A DNA stretch of 64,000 nt from DATKQY01 sp035532475 (GTDB lineage Bacteria > Actinomycetota > Acidimicrobiia > Acidimicrobiales > Bog-793): positions 56,613-120,612 of the forward strand of contig DATKQY010000059.1 of assembly GCA_035532475.1 (NCBI GenBank), read 5' to 3'. Position numbers and translations under genes: made by a program. Shown here piece by piece: positions 1 to 8,722 of the stretch. A model generated the notes under the pieces. That model made no database searches and had not been told where the DNA came from. It was given only the letters and a program-made list of their open reading frames with translations. Numbering within the stretch: the first letter of the stretch is position 1; each line of letters starts with the position of its first letter.

Positions 1-1
1 C

Positions 2-1042
2 GAGACGCCCCCGCGGCCGCGCTGCAGCGTCGTCGTGTGCACGCTCAACGGAGGGAGGCGCCTCGCCACGGTGCTCGACGCGCTCCGCCGCCAGACGGTC
101 GCCGCCGAGCTGCAGCTCGTCGTCGTCGACGACGGGTCGAGCGACGACAGCGCCGCGCTGGCCGAGGCCCACGGCGCCGAGGTGGTGCGCCACCCGGCGA
201 ACCGCGGGCTCGCCGCGGCGCGAAACACCGGCGTGGCGGCGTCGCGCGCGCCCGTCGTCGCCTTCCTCGACGACGACTGCGAGCCGGAGCCGGAGTGGGC
301 GGGGCGACTCCTCGCGGCGTTCGCCGACGCGGGCCCCGGCGTCGTCGGCGTCGGCGGTCCCGCCGTGGTCGCCGGCCGGGGCCGGTACCTGGTGGGGTAC
401 CTCGAGCGCAACAACCCGCTCGAGCCGCTCGAGCTCGACCTCGCGACGAGCACCGCGCCCGGCTACCGCTTCCTGCGCTACCTGCGGCGTGGTGCCACCC
501 CGGCCCCCGGCGGGGTGCGGGCCGTGTACTCGCTCGTCGGCGCCAACATGGGCTTCCGCCTCGACGCCCTCGTCGCCGTCGGCGGCTTCGACGAGCGGTT
601 CAGGTTCGGCGCCGAAGAGCTCGACGCCTGCCTTCGGCTGCGGGACCGCTTCGGGCCGGGCGCGCTCTTCTTCGAGCCGTCGGCGGTCGTCCGTCACCAC
701 TTCGACACCCGGCCGGCGGCGCTGCTGCGCCGCCACCGCGCCTACGGCGTCGGCGTCGCCCGGCTCCGGCGCAAGCGGCCGGAGCTGCCACCGACCTTCT
801 ACCCCTTCCCCCTCCTCGTCGCCGGGATGCTCGGCCGCTCGCGCCACGGCCGGAGCTGGCTCCTCGGCGCGGCGCTCCTGCCGCAGCTGCTCTTCGTACG
901 GGGGCTGCGGGCCGCGGCGGCGGCGCGCTCGGCGTGGCCGCTGCTCGACTGCTACGTCCGCCTCGCCGAGGAGGCGAGCACCGACCTCGGCGTCGCGGCG
1001 GGCACGTGGCGCTACCGGAGCTGGGAGCCGACCGATGCCTGA
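2..1042 (+). CDS. Glycosyltransferase family 2, 5' end outside window
   Basis: The reading frame is open to the left window edge, and the residues before the first GTG (CSVVVCTLNG) are the usual beta-strand and nucleotide loop of a GT2 catalytic domain, so the true start lies upstream. VVVDDGSS and the DxD-like FLDDDCEPEPEW are the nucleotide-sugar and metal-binding segments; GANMGFR and ELDACLR fit the acceptor side. The C-terminal third is hydrophobic and may attach to the membrane. It heads a run of genes joined by 4-8 nt overlaps (the next ATG overlaps its stop), so it probably adds a sugar to the same lipid-linked glycan. Donor and acceptor cannot be told from sequence. Confidence 0.9.
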   Translation, partial: ETPPRPRCSVVVCTLNGGRRLATVLDALRRQTVAAELQLVVVDDGSSDDSAALAEAHGAEVVRHPANRGLAAARNTGVAASRAPVVAFLDDDCEPEPEWAGRLLAAFADAGPGVVGVGGPAVVAGRGRYLVGYLERNNPLEPLELDLATSTAPGYRFLRYLRRGATPAPGGVRAVYSLVGANMGFRLDALVAVGGFDERFRFGAEELDACLRLRDRFGPGALFFEPSAVVRHHFDTRPAALLRRHRAYGVGVARLRRKRPELPPTFYPFPLLVAGMLGRSRHGRSWLLGAALLPQLLFVRGLRAAAAARSAWPLLDCYVRLAEEASTDLGVAAGTWRYRSWEPTDA

Positions 1043-1574
1043 GCACGGCGTCCTTCCGACCGACACCCTCAGCGTCGACCCCGCCCCGGACCGCCCCGAT
1101 CCGGGCGCGGGGACCGAGCAACACGAGCGCGAGCCGCGCCGGCACCGCGGTGGGATGGTGGTCGTCCTCGTGCTCGCCGCGGCGCTGCTCCTCCTCGCTG
1201 AGAGCGGCGCCGGGCGGGGCGTCCTTCGGGCGGCGGGCCTGTCGCAGCAGCGGACGGGCTACGCCTCGCTCTCCCTCTCCGACCCCGCCGGCGCGCCGAC
1301 GACGCTCGGTCCCGGAAACGAGCTCGACCTGCGCTTCGCGCTGCACAGCGCCGAGACGTCGACGCGCTCGTTCACCTGGAGCGCCGCGACGTGGGCCGGC
1401 GGGGTGCAGCACCCCCTGGCGGGCGGCTCCGTCGAGCTCGTCCCGGGCCAGACCGCCCTCATCGCCCGCACCGTGCACGTGCCGTGCACCGGACGGCGGG
1501 TGGCGGTGCACGTCACGCTCGTCGGCACGTCCACCGGGATCGACCTGTGGTTGGCATGTCCACGGCGACGGTGA
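1035..1574 (+). CDS. Single-pass membrane protein with extracytoplasmic domain
   Basis: About 179 residues. The ATG overlaps the end of the preceding glycosyltransferase by 8 nt. A basic cytoplasmic segment (residues ~20-40) is followed by one transmembrane helix (VVVLVLAAALLLLAES) and a ~120-residue domain of alternating hydrophobic strands that looks like a beta sandwich. Two Cys (near VPCTG and the C-terminal LACP) could form a disulfide outside the cell. I do not recognise the family. Its place between a GT2 gene and a large polytopic membrane protein, overlapping both, suggests an accessory subunit of the glycan assembly machinery. Confidence 0.75.
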   Translation: MPEHGVLPTDTLSVDPAPDRPDPGAGTEQHEREPRRHRGGMVVVLVLAAALLLLAESGAGRGVLRAAGLSQQRTGYASLSLSDPAGAPTTLGPGNELDLRFALHSAETSTRSFTWSAATWAGGVQHPLAGGSVELVPGQTALIARTVHVPCTGRRVAVHVTLVGTSTGIDLWLACPRRR

Positions 1575-3844
1575 CGCTGCGGGCGGCGCCGAGCGCGCCC
1601 GCCCACCTCCCCGCCGCCCGCCGTCGCGCGCCGCTGCCACCCGCCTGGGTCGGCCTGCTCGTCGTGCTCGACCTCGCCGTCGCGGGCTCGGGGCTGTGGC
1701 TCGGCCGGGTCGTCGCCGCCGTGCTGGTCGCCCTCCTCCCCGGCCAGCTCGCGCTGCAGGCCCTGCGGGTACCGGCGGCCTCCGTCCGCCGCTTCCCCGT
1801 GTACCTCGTCGCGAGCAGCGTCGTCGTGCTGCTCGCGACCGGGCTCGGGGTCGACCTCGTCGGCCCGCTGCTCGGCGCGCACGCGCCGCTCCGCCGCCTT
1901 CCCCTCACCGTCGCGCTCGACGTCGTCATCGCCCTGCTCGGCCTGGCGGGCCGCCGCGCCCCCCGCAGCTGCCGGGTGGTGGGCGCCGACGTCGTCGCGC
2001 GGGCGCGCTGGCTGTGGCCGCTCTTGTGGCCGCTCGCCTCGATCGCCGCCGCCGCACGCCTCGACGCCGGACGGGGCAACACCGTGGCGGTGGCGGTCCT
2101 CGTCGCCGTCGCCCTGCTCGTGCCGGCGTGCGCCGTGGCGGCGCCACGGATGCACCGCCAGCACCTCTCGCTCGTCGTCTACGGCGCGGGCCTGGCCGTG
2201 ATGCTGCTCACGAGCATGCGGACCGCCTACGTGGTCGGCTACGACATCAGCAGCGAGTACGCCGACTTCCACCGGACCGTGACGAGCGGCGTCTGGCACG
2301 GCGGCCACCTCGGGCCGTACGAGGCGATGCTCAGCCTGACCGTGCTGCCGGCGTCGCTGCACGCGCTCGTCGGCGGCCAGGACGTCTTCATCTTCAAGCT
2401 GTTCTACCCGGCGCTGTTCGCGCTCTTCCCGGTGGCGGTCTTCTGGCTCGCCTCCTGGATCCTCTCCCGGCGCGGGGCGTTCGTCGCCGCCGCGGTCGTC
2501 CTCGTCCAGTACTACTTCTTCCAGCAGCAGCCCGAGATCGCCCGCCAGGAGATCGGCCTGCTCGTCTTCGCCGCGCTCGTCGGGGCGCTGCTCGACCGCT
2601 CGCTCGGGCGGCCGGCCCAGCTGGCGCTCGTCGCCACGCTCGCGGCGGCACTGGTCGTGTGCCACTACTCGACGAGCTACGTGGCGATCGTCGAGTGCCT
2701 CAGCGTCGCCCTGCTCGCCGGGCTCGGCTCGCTGAGCCGAGCCCGGCGCGTGCCGGCGCTGCCCTGGCTCGTGGCCGCGCTGGTGACGGCCGGCGTGGCC
2801 GTTGCCTGGTACGTGCCGGTGACCCACTCGACGAGCAACCTGACGTTCGTGGCCCAGACCTTCAAGCGCAAGGGGATCGCCATCCTGCCCGGCCGGCAAA
2901 AGGGTGAGAGCGTCTTCAGCGCCTACTTCAACGGGGTCCGGCAGGCGCCGCCCACCGTCGCCTCCTACCAGCGCGACATCGCCACCCTCTACGGGCGCTA
3001 CGAGCGCTTCATCGTGCCGCTGCCCGGCGCCACCGCGCCCCGATTCGACCTGCGGCCGGCGGCGAGCGCCGACCTCTCGGGTCGCTTCCCGGGGCTCGCC
3101 GGAGGCCTCAGCACCGCCGAGCTGGTCATCCAGCAGGCGGTCAACGCCCTCGGCGCCCTCGGCGCCCTCGTCCTCGCGCTGCGCCGTCGCAGCGGCGTCG
3201 TCGCCCGCGCCATCGGCTACGCAGGTCTCGCCGCCACCGCGGTGCTGGCGGCGAGCCGGCTGAGCGGCACGGTCGCCGCCGACTACAACTCGTCACGCCT
3301 CTTCCTCCAGTGCCTGCTCGTGTACGCCGTCGCCGAGGTCGCCCTCATCGAGACGGCGCTCGCCCGCTGGCGCGCGCTGCGGGTCCTGCGTCCCGTCGCG
3401 CTCTGCGGCTTCGCCCTCGCGCTCGCCGTCGCCTTCCTCGCCAACTCCGGGCTCTCGGCGCCGCTCGTCGGCGGGGGACCCCCGTTCGTGCTCTACAACG
3501 CCGGTGAGGACTTCAACCGGCTCGACGTGAGCGCGCCCGAGCAGGCGGCCGCCGAGTGGCTCGCCTCGGCGGTCCCCGCGAAGCGGGTCGTCTACGCCGA
3601 CAACTACGGGGTGCTGCGCCTCGACGAGTTCACCCCGTTGAACCAGGCGGTCTTCACCGCGATCACCCCGCGCACGCTCGACCAGCACGCCTGGGTCTAC
3701 GCCACCCGCTCGAACGTCGTCGGACACCTGACGTGGGGCCAGACGAGCCACGGCCAGCTCGACGTCGCCTTCCCGGCGTCGTTCCTCGCCGACGAGTACG
3801 ACGTCGTCTACTCGAGCGGGACCACCGAGGTGTTCCACCGTTGA
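1556..3844 (+). CDS. Polytopic membrane protein, DUF2206-like
   Basis: About 762 residues, starting at an ATG inside the preceding gene (19 nt overlap). Some ten or more hydrophobic segments occupy residues ~25-480 and ~520-640, followed by a soluble C-terminal domain of ~150 residues. The central part (SSEYADFH, FKLFYPALFALFPV, HYSTSYVA) resembles the DUF2206 predicted membrane proteins, which share architecture with GT-C lipid-phosphosugar-dependent glycosyltransferases. It could transfer sugars from a polyprenyl donor outside the membrane or act as a polymerase-like component. The family name is recalled from motifs; the catalytic role is inferred from context. Confidence 0.7.
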   Translation: MSTATVTLRAAPSAPAHLPAARRRAPLPPAWVGLLVVLDLAVAGSGLWLGRVVAAVLVALLPGQLALQALRVPAASVRRFPVYLVASSVVVLLATGLGVDLVGPLLGAHAPLRRLPLTVALDVVIALLGLAGRRAPRSCRVVGADVVARARWLWPLLWPLASIAAAARLDAGRGNTVAVAVLVAVALLVPACAVAAPRMHRQHLSLVVYGAGLAVMLLTSMRTAYVVGYDISSEYADFHRTVTSGVWHGGHLGPYEAMLSLTVLPASLHALVGGQDVFIFKLFYPALFALFPVAVFWLASWILSRRGAFVAAAVVLVQYYFFQQQPEIARQEIGLLVFAALVGALLDRSLGRPAQLALVATLAAALVVCHYSTSYVAIVECLSVALLAGLGSLSRARRVPALPWLVAALVTAGVAVAWYVPVTHSTSNLTFVAQTFKRKGIAILPGRQKGESVFSAYFNGVRQAPPTVASYQRDIATLYGRYERFIVPLPGATAPRFDLRPAASADLSGRFPGLAGGLSTAELVIQQAVNALGALGALVLALRRRSGVVARAIGYAGLAATAVLAASRLSGTVAADYNSSRLFLQCLLVYAVAEVALIETALARWRALRVLRPVALCGFALALAVAFLANSGLSAPLVGGGPPFVLYNAGEDFNRLDVSAPEQAAAEWLASAVPAKRVVYADNYGVLRLDEFTPLNQAVFTAITPRTLDQHAWVYATRSNVVGHLTWGQTSHGQLDVAFPASFLADEYDVVYSSGTTEVFHR

Positions 3845-4704
3845 TCTCGGTCGTCGTCATCAGCAAGGACGAGCCGGCGCTTCGCGCCACGCTCGCAGCG
3901 CTGACCGCGCAGGCGGCCGACTGGGACGCAGAGGTGGTCGTCGTCGACGCCTCCTGCGGGCGCCTCGACGAGATCCGGCGGCGGTTCCCCGCCATGTTCT
4001 GGGTCGACTTCGCGCCGGGCGACGCGCCGGGCGCCCGGGTGACGATCCCGCACCAGCGCAACGTCGGCATGCGGGCGAGCGCGGGGGACGTCGTCGTGTT
4101 CACCGACGCCGGCTGCGAGCTGGCGCCGGGCTGGCTCGGCGCCCTCACGGCCCCGATCCTCGACGGGTCCGAGGAGGTGACCGCCGGGCCCGTGCTCGGC
4201 AGCGGTCCCTGGGGCGGGCTCTACGACAGGGTCGGCCCGACGCCCACCTACCTCGACGAGGCGCCGACGATCAACCTGGCGCTCGCCCGCCGGGTGCTCG
4301 CCCGCGTCGGCGACTTCGACGAGACCTTCGAGTACGGCTCGGACATCGACTACACCTGGCGGGTCGTCGCCTCCGGCGCCCGCATCCGGGCGGTGCCCGA
4401 GGCGCGCGTGACCCACGACTGGGGCAGCCGGCGCCGCCAGCTCAAGCGCTCCTACCGCTACGGCAAGGCGCGCGTCCGCCTGCACCGCAAGCACGCGACC
4501 CCGCTCCGGGCCCTGTTGCGGCGCGAGCCGTTGCTCGTCGTCTACCCCGCGTTCCTCCTCGGGCTGCCGCTCGCGCTGGTGTGCCCGCCGTACCTGGCCC
4601 TCCTCGCCGTGCCGGCCTGGCGGGCGCGCCGGTCCCAGCCGCTCGCTGTCGTCGTCGACCACCTCGCCTTCGGCGCCGGGGCGCTCGTGGAGGCGCTGCG
4701 ATGA
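3841..4704 (+). CDS. Glycosyltransferase family 2
   Basis: About 287 residues. The start is a TTG overlapping the previous stop by 4 nt (TTGA), which puts the ISVVVISKDEP strand at the very N terminus as expected for GT2. VVVDASCG, the QRNVGMRASAGD helix and the DxD-like FTDAGCEL form the donor site; GSDIDYTWR supplies the usual acidic acceptor-side residues. One or two hydrophobic segments near the C terminus suggest membrane association. The next gene's ATG overlaps the stop by 4 nt. Sugar specificity unknown. Confidence 0.88.
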   Translation: MISVVVISKDEPALRATLAALTAQAADWDAEVVVVDASCGRLDEIRRRFPAMFWVDFAPGDAPGARVTIPHQRNVGMRASAGDVVVFTDAGCELAPGWLGALTAPILDGSEEVTAGPVLGSGPWGGLYDRVGPTPTYLDEAPTINLALARRVLARVGDFDETFEYGSDIDYTWRVVASGARIRAVPEARVTHDWGSRRRQLKRSYRYGKARVRLHRKHATPLRALLRREPLLVVYPAFLLGLPLALVCPPYLALLAVPAWRARRSQPLAVVVDHLAFGAGALVEALR

Positions 4705-7613
4705 GACGGCGCGCGTCCCAGCTCCTCGCCTACCCGCGTGACCCCAACCCGTACCAGGAGTCGCTCTACGCGAAGCTGCGACCGCTCGGCGTCGAGCGCC
4801 GCTACGTCGGCGAGGCGACGCGCTCGCACACCCTCAACCTGATGCTGCTCCCCGTCGAGCTCGCGGCGCGGCGCGTCGCCGGCCACCGCTGCCTCCACCT
4901 GCACTGGACCTTCGGCTTCACGCTGCCGGGCGCACGGCGCTACCCGACGCTGCGGCTGGTGATGCGCTGGTACCTCGTCGCCGTGCTCGACCTGTGCCGG
5001 CTCGTCGGCATTCGCGTCGTGTGGACGGCCCACAACGCCCTCCCCCACGAGCGGGTCTTCGATGACGACGAGCGGGCGCGCCAGCAGCTGATGGCGCGCT
5101 GTGCCGGCGTGATCGCCCACCACCGTTCGACGCTCGCCCGCCTGGCCGAGCTCGGCTGCCTCCTGCCGGCGAGCGCCGTGATCCCGCCGGGTCCACCGCA
5201 GCTGGCGGCCCCGGCGGGATCGCGGCGCGGCCGGCGCGGACGCCTCCGGGTCCTCTTCGTCGGCAAGCTCGCCGCCTACAAGGGCGTGGAGGACCTGCTC
5301 GAGGCGCTCGCCGGGCCGGGCGCGCCGAGCCGCATGACGCTCGTCGTCGCCGGCGAGTGCCGCGACGCCGACCTCGCGGCGCGCCTCGCCGAGGGTGCGG
5401 CGCGCTCGCTCGTCCCCGTCGAGCTCAAGCTGGAGCGCCTGAGCGACGAGGAGCTGGCGGCGTTGTTGTGCTCCGCCGACGTGGCGGTGCTGCCCTTTCG
5501 CTCGGTGACGACCAGCAGCAGCGTCGCGCTCGTGCTGAGCGCCGGATGCCCGGTGATCATCCCCGACCTGCCGGCGCTCGCCGACGTCCCCGTCACCTGC
5601 GCGTGGCGCTACGACCGAAGCGGCGAGGGTCTGGCGCTCGCCCTCCGCCGCGCCTGCAACGCCTCGGCCGACCAGCTGGCGTTCATGTCCGACGCCGCGC
5701 GGGCGCACGCCGAGACCGCGTCCTGGGCCACCGCGGCGGCGGCCACGAAGGAGTTCCTCGTCGAGCTCGGCGCGCTGGGCCGGCGCGCCACGGCCCCGCT
5801 CGGACGCCACTCGGCCGGGCGCGCCCGCCAGCGGGGGGCCTGGCTGCCCGCCCCCGCGCCCCGCCCGCTCGCGCCGGCACGACGCGGGGGGCCCGACGGC
5901 CGCACGGGCCTCGGGCCGATCATGTCCGGCTTCAGCTGGAACAGCGTCAGCCAGCTCTCGGGACTGCTCATCAGCCTGGCGCTGACGCCGTTCCTGCTGC
6001 ACCGGCTCGGCCTCGACCGCTACGGCCTGTTCGCGCTGCTGAGCTCGTTCCTCGGGCTGCTCTCCAACTTCGACGGCGGCCTCGGCCCGAGCGCCACGCG
6101 GTACTTCGCGGTGCACGCCGGGGCCGAGGACCGCCAGGCCGCCTCGCGCCTGCTCACCACGGTGTCCCTGCTGCTCGTCGCCGGCATCGGCTCGCTCGGG
6201 GCGGTCGTCGTCCTGCTCGCCCCCGCGCTGACGCCGCACCTGCACGCCTCGCGGGCGCTCGCGGAGACGGCGACGCTGCTGATCCGGGCGTTCATGCCGC
6301 TCCTCCTCGTCAGCATGCTGCGCGAGCTCGTCCAGAGCCTGCTCGGTGCGCATCACCGCTGGCGGTACCTGAACGGGGTCAACCTGCTCGGCCAGCTCGT
6401 CTACGCCGGGCTCGCCGCCGCCCTCGTCGCCGGCGGCAGCGGGCTGATCGGGCTGTTGTGGGCGACGGTCGGGCGGGAGGCCGTCCTCACGGTGGCCTCG
6501 CTGCTCGCCACGCGGCGGATGATCTCGCTGCGGAGCTGCCGGCTGATGGCCTGGGGTGAGACCCGGGAGTTCCTCCGCTACGCCAGCCGGGTGCAGGTCT
6601 CGGCGATCGCGAGCCTCGTCAACCTCGAGTTCGACGCCGTCATCGTCGGGATCTTTCTCCCGGTCCGCTTCGTCGCGCTCTACAGCGTCGGTGCCAACTT
6701 CGCCACCCAGCTCCGGGCGATACCGATGAACGCGCTCGCGCCGATCCAGGTCAGCCTGTCGCGCACCTTCGGGCGCGAGGGCCTCGAGGCGACGATCGAG
6801 GAGTTCACCCGCCTGCAGCGGTTCTGGGTCCGCGCCGTCGTCGCGTTCCCCGTCATCGGCGCGATCACCGCCTGGTTCGCGATCTCGCGCTGGCTCGGCG
6901 ACAAGGTCGCGCTCGCCGGGGCGGTGGCGGCCCTGCTGCTCCTCGGCCACGCCGTGAACATGCTCACCGGCGCCACGAGCAGCCTGGCGAACAGCGTCAA
7001 CCGCCCGGACATCGAGCGCAACTACGGGATCGTCGGCATGACGGTCAACATCGCACTCACCCTCCCCCTCGTGGCCGCCTTCGGCGTCCTCGGCGTCGCC
7101 ACCGGCACGGCGGTCGGCCAGATCGTCGGCAGCTGCTACCTCCTGCGGATCGCCCGCCGTGGCATCCGCCACGATCTGCGCAGCTTCTTCGCCGAGGTCC
7201 CCTGGGCGGCGCTGCCCGGGGCCGCGCTCGTCGCCTTGGTGCTCGAGGTCCCCGCCTACCTGCTCGCGCCGGGCGGCCCGGGCGGCCTCGTGGTGTGCGC
7301 CGTCCCCGGCCTCCTCGGGCTGGCCGCCTACGCCGCGCTCGCCGACCCCGCGGCCGCCGGCGCCCTCCTCGCCGTCCTCGGGCGCGAGGAGCGGCGCGGC
7401 GCGCTCCGCTCCGGCCTGCGCCTGCGGGACTGGGCGGCGGTCGCGACGCTCCTGTCGGCCGCCGGCCGTGCGCCGCTCCCCGGCGCCGGGCCCGCGCCAC
7501 GGGCCCCGTCCGGGCCGGACGGGGCGGCGCCGCTCGAGACGGGTGCGGCCGGCTCCTCCGAGGACGGGCTGGCGCCGGCGGGGACCGGCGGGGACCGGCG
7601 GGCGCTGCGATGA
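4701..7613 (+). CDS. GT4 glycosyltransferase fused to Wzx-type flippase
   Basis: One uninterrupted frame of ~970 residues. Residues ~1-365 form a GT-B enzyme: HLHWTFGFTLPG and TAHNALPH in the N-terminal Rossmann half, LFVGKLAAYKGVEDLLEAL and VAVLPFRS in the donor half. A Pro/Arg/Ala-rich linker covers ~366-407. Residues 408-970 have the 12-14 helices of a MOP-superfamily polysaccharide flippase (FSWNSVSQLSGLL, LGLDRYGLFALLSSF). An in-frame ATG at 5922 begins the flippase part exactly where free-standing Wzx proteins begin, so internal initiation is possible, but no stop separates the halves. The product would glycosylate a lipid-linked precursor and carry it across the membrane. Confidence 0.82.
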   Translation: MRRRASQLLAYPRDPNPYQESLYAKLRPLGVERRYVGEATRSHTLNLMLLPVELAARRVAGHRCLHLHWTFGFTLPGARRYPTLRLVMRWYLVAVLDLCRLVGIRVVWTAHNALPHERVFDDDERARQQLMARCAGVIAHHRSTLARLAELGCLLPASAVIPPGPPQLAAPAGSRRGRRGRLRVLFVGKLAAYKGVEDLLEALAGPGAPSRMTLVVAGECRDADLAARLAEGAARSLVPVELKLERLSDEELAALLCSADVAVLPFRSVTTSSSVALVLSAGCPVIIPDLPALADVPVTCAWRYDRSGEGLALALRRACNASADQLAFMSDAARAHAETASWATAAAATKEFLVELGALGRRATAPLGRHSAGRARQRGAWLPAPAPRPLAPARRGGPDGRTGLGPIMSGFSWNSVSQLSGLLISLALTPFLLHRLGLDRYGLFALLSSFLGLLSNFDGGLGPSATRYFAVHAGAEDRQAASRLLTTVSLLLVAGIGSLGAVVVLLAPALTPHLHASRALAETATLLIRAFMPLLLVSMLRELVQSLLGAHHRWRYLNGVNLLGQLVYAGLAAALVAGGSGLIGLLWATVGREAVLTVASLLATRRMISLRSCRLMAWGETREFLRYASRVQVSAIASLVNLEFDAVIVGIFLPVRFVALYSVGANFATQLRAIPMNALAPIQVSLSRTFGREGLEATIEEFTRLQRFWVRAVVAFPVIGAITAWFAISRWLGDKVALAGAVAALLLLGHAVNMLTGATSSLANSVNRPDIERNYGIVGMTVNIALTLPLVAAFGVLGVATGTAVGQIVGSCYLLRIARRGIRHDLRSFFAEVPWAALPGAALVALVLEVPAYLLAPGGPGGLVVCAVPGLLGLAAYAALADPAAAGALLAVLGREERRGALRSGLRLRDWAAVATLLSAAGRAPLPGAGPAPRAPSGPDGAAPLETGAAGSSEDGLAPAGTGGDRRALR

Positions 7614-8722
7614 GGATCACCTTCGTCCTCCCCCGCCGCAGCGAGTACGCGGTCGGCGGCTACGCCGTCGTCTACGAGCACGCCAGCCGGCTGGCGCGAC
7701 GCGGCCACGCGGTCCGGGTGACCCACATCGGGCGGCTCGACCGGCGGCGCCCGCGCGACGTGATCCGCCAGGTCGCCGCCGTGGCGCGCCCGCGCCCCGT
7801 CGCGGTCGCCTGGCGCGAGGTCGACCCGGCGGTGTGTCTGCTGGACTTCCCGGTGCTGACCCCCGCCGTCTACCGGCACAGCGACGTGGTCGTCGCGACG
7901 GCCTGGAACACGGCGGCGGCGCTCGGGTGCCGCCTCGGGCGGCGCCGGACGCCACCCGGCGCCTACCTGCTCCAGCACCACGAGACCTGGGGCGGCGAGG
8001 AGCGCGTGAACGACACCTGGCGGCTCCCCCTCGCCCACATCGCGGTCTCCAGCTGGCTCGCCGAGCTCTCGCTCGAGCTCGCCGGGGTCGCCGCCTTCCG
8101 CGTGCCGAACGCCATCGACACCGACACCTTCCGCATCGTGCGGGACCCGAGGACGCGCCCCCCGCACGTCGCGATGCTCTTCCACACCGCACCGTGGAAG
8201 GGCTCGAGGGACGGCATCGAGGCGCTGCGGCTGGCCAAGGAGCGCATGCCGCAGCTCGGCGCGACCCTGTTCGGCACCTTCGAGCGGCCGAGCGGGCTGC
8301 CGGAGTGGATCGACTACGCGTTCCGCGCCGACGAGGCCACCCTCCTCGAGATCTACAACCGCAGCGCCGTGTTCCTCTCCCCGAGCCACGCCGAGGGCTT
8401 CGGGCTGCCCCTCGCCGAGTCGATGGCGTGCGGCGCGGCCCTCGTGTCCACGGCGATCCCCGGCGTCGCCGACTTCGCCCGCCAGGGCGAGACGGCGCTC
8501 CTCGTGCCCCCCGGCAGGCCCGCCGAGATGGCGGGGGCGCTCTGCCGCCTGCTCGCCGACCCGACGCAGCGGCTGCGGCTGGCGCACGCCGGCGCACGGG
8601 TGGTGCGCGAGGAGCTCGACTGGGAGTCCTCGGCCCGCAAGCTCGAGGACGCGCTGGCCGCCACGGCGGCCCGGACGGCCCGGACGGCCGGGACGCACCG
8701 GGCGGCGGGGCGGCGCCGGTGA
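7610..8722 (+). CDS. Glycosyltransferase family 4
   Basis: About 370 residues; ATG overlaps the previous stop by 4 nt. GT-B fold: N-terminal domain with FVLPRRSEYAVGGYAVVYEH, where the glycine-rich loop contacts the donor phosphate, and a C-terminal domain with VPNAIDTDTF, FHTAPWKG and the retaining-GT motif SPSHAEGFGLPLAESMACG, which holds the E-x7-E pair. Length and motifs are typical and no signal peptide is seen. Part of the same transcription unit as the flanking glycosyltransferases. Donor sugar unknown. Confidence 0.9.
   Translation: MRITFVLPRRSEYAVGGYAVVYEHASRLARRGHAVRVTHIGRLDRRRPRDVIRQVAAVARPRPVAVAWREVDPAVCLLDFPVLTPAVYRHSDVVVATAWNTAAALGCRLGRRRTPPGAYLLQHHETWGGEERVNDTWRLPLAHIAVSSWLAELSLELAGVAAFRVPNAIDTDTFRIVRDPRTRPPHVAMLFHTAPWKGSRDGIEALRLAKERMPQLGATLFGTFERPSGLPEWIDYAFRADEATLLEIYNRSAVFLSPSHAEGFGLPLAESMACGAALVSTAIPGVADFARQGETALLVPPGRPAEMAGALCRLLADPTQRLRLAHAGARVVREELDWESSARKLEDALAATAARTARTAGTHRAAGRRR

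Noticed and set aside
37..2907. Very long Arg/Pro/Ala-rich reading frame (956 codons) on the plus strand
   Set aside because: Out-of-frame shadow of three overlapping genes with motif-bearing products; composition is that of frame-shifted high-GC coding DNA.
4542..7172. 876-codon minus-strand reading frame
   Set aside because: Antisense of the GT4-flippase gene; the Glu/Arg/Asp/His-rich text without motifs is the normal antisense shadow at 70% GC.
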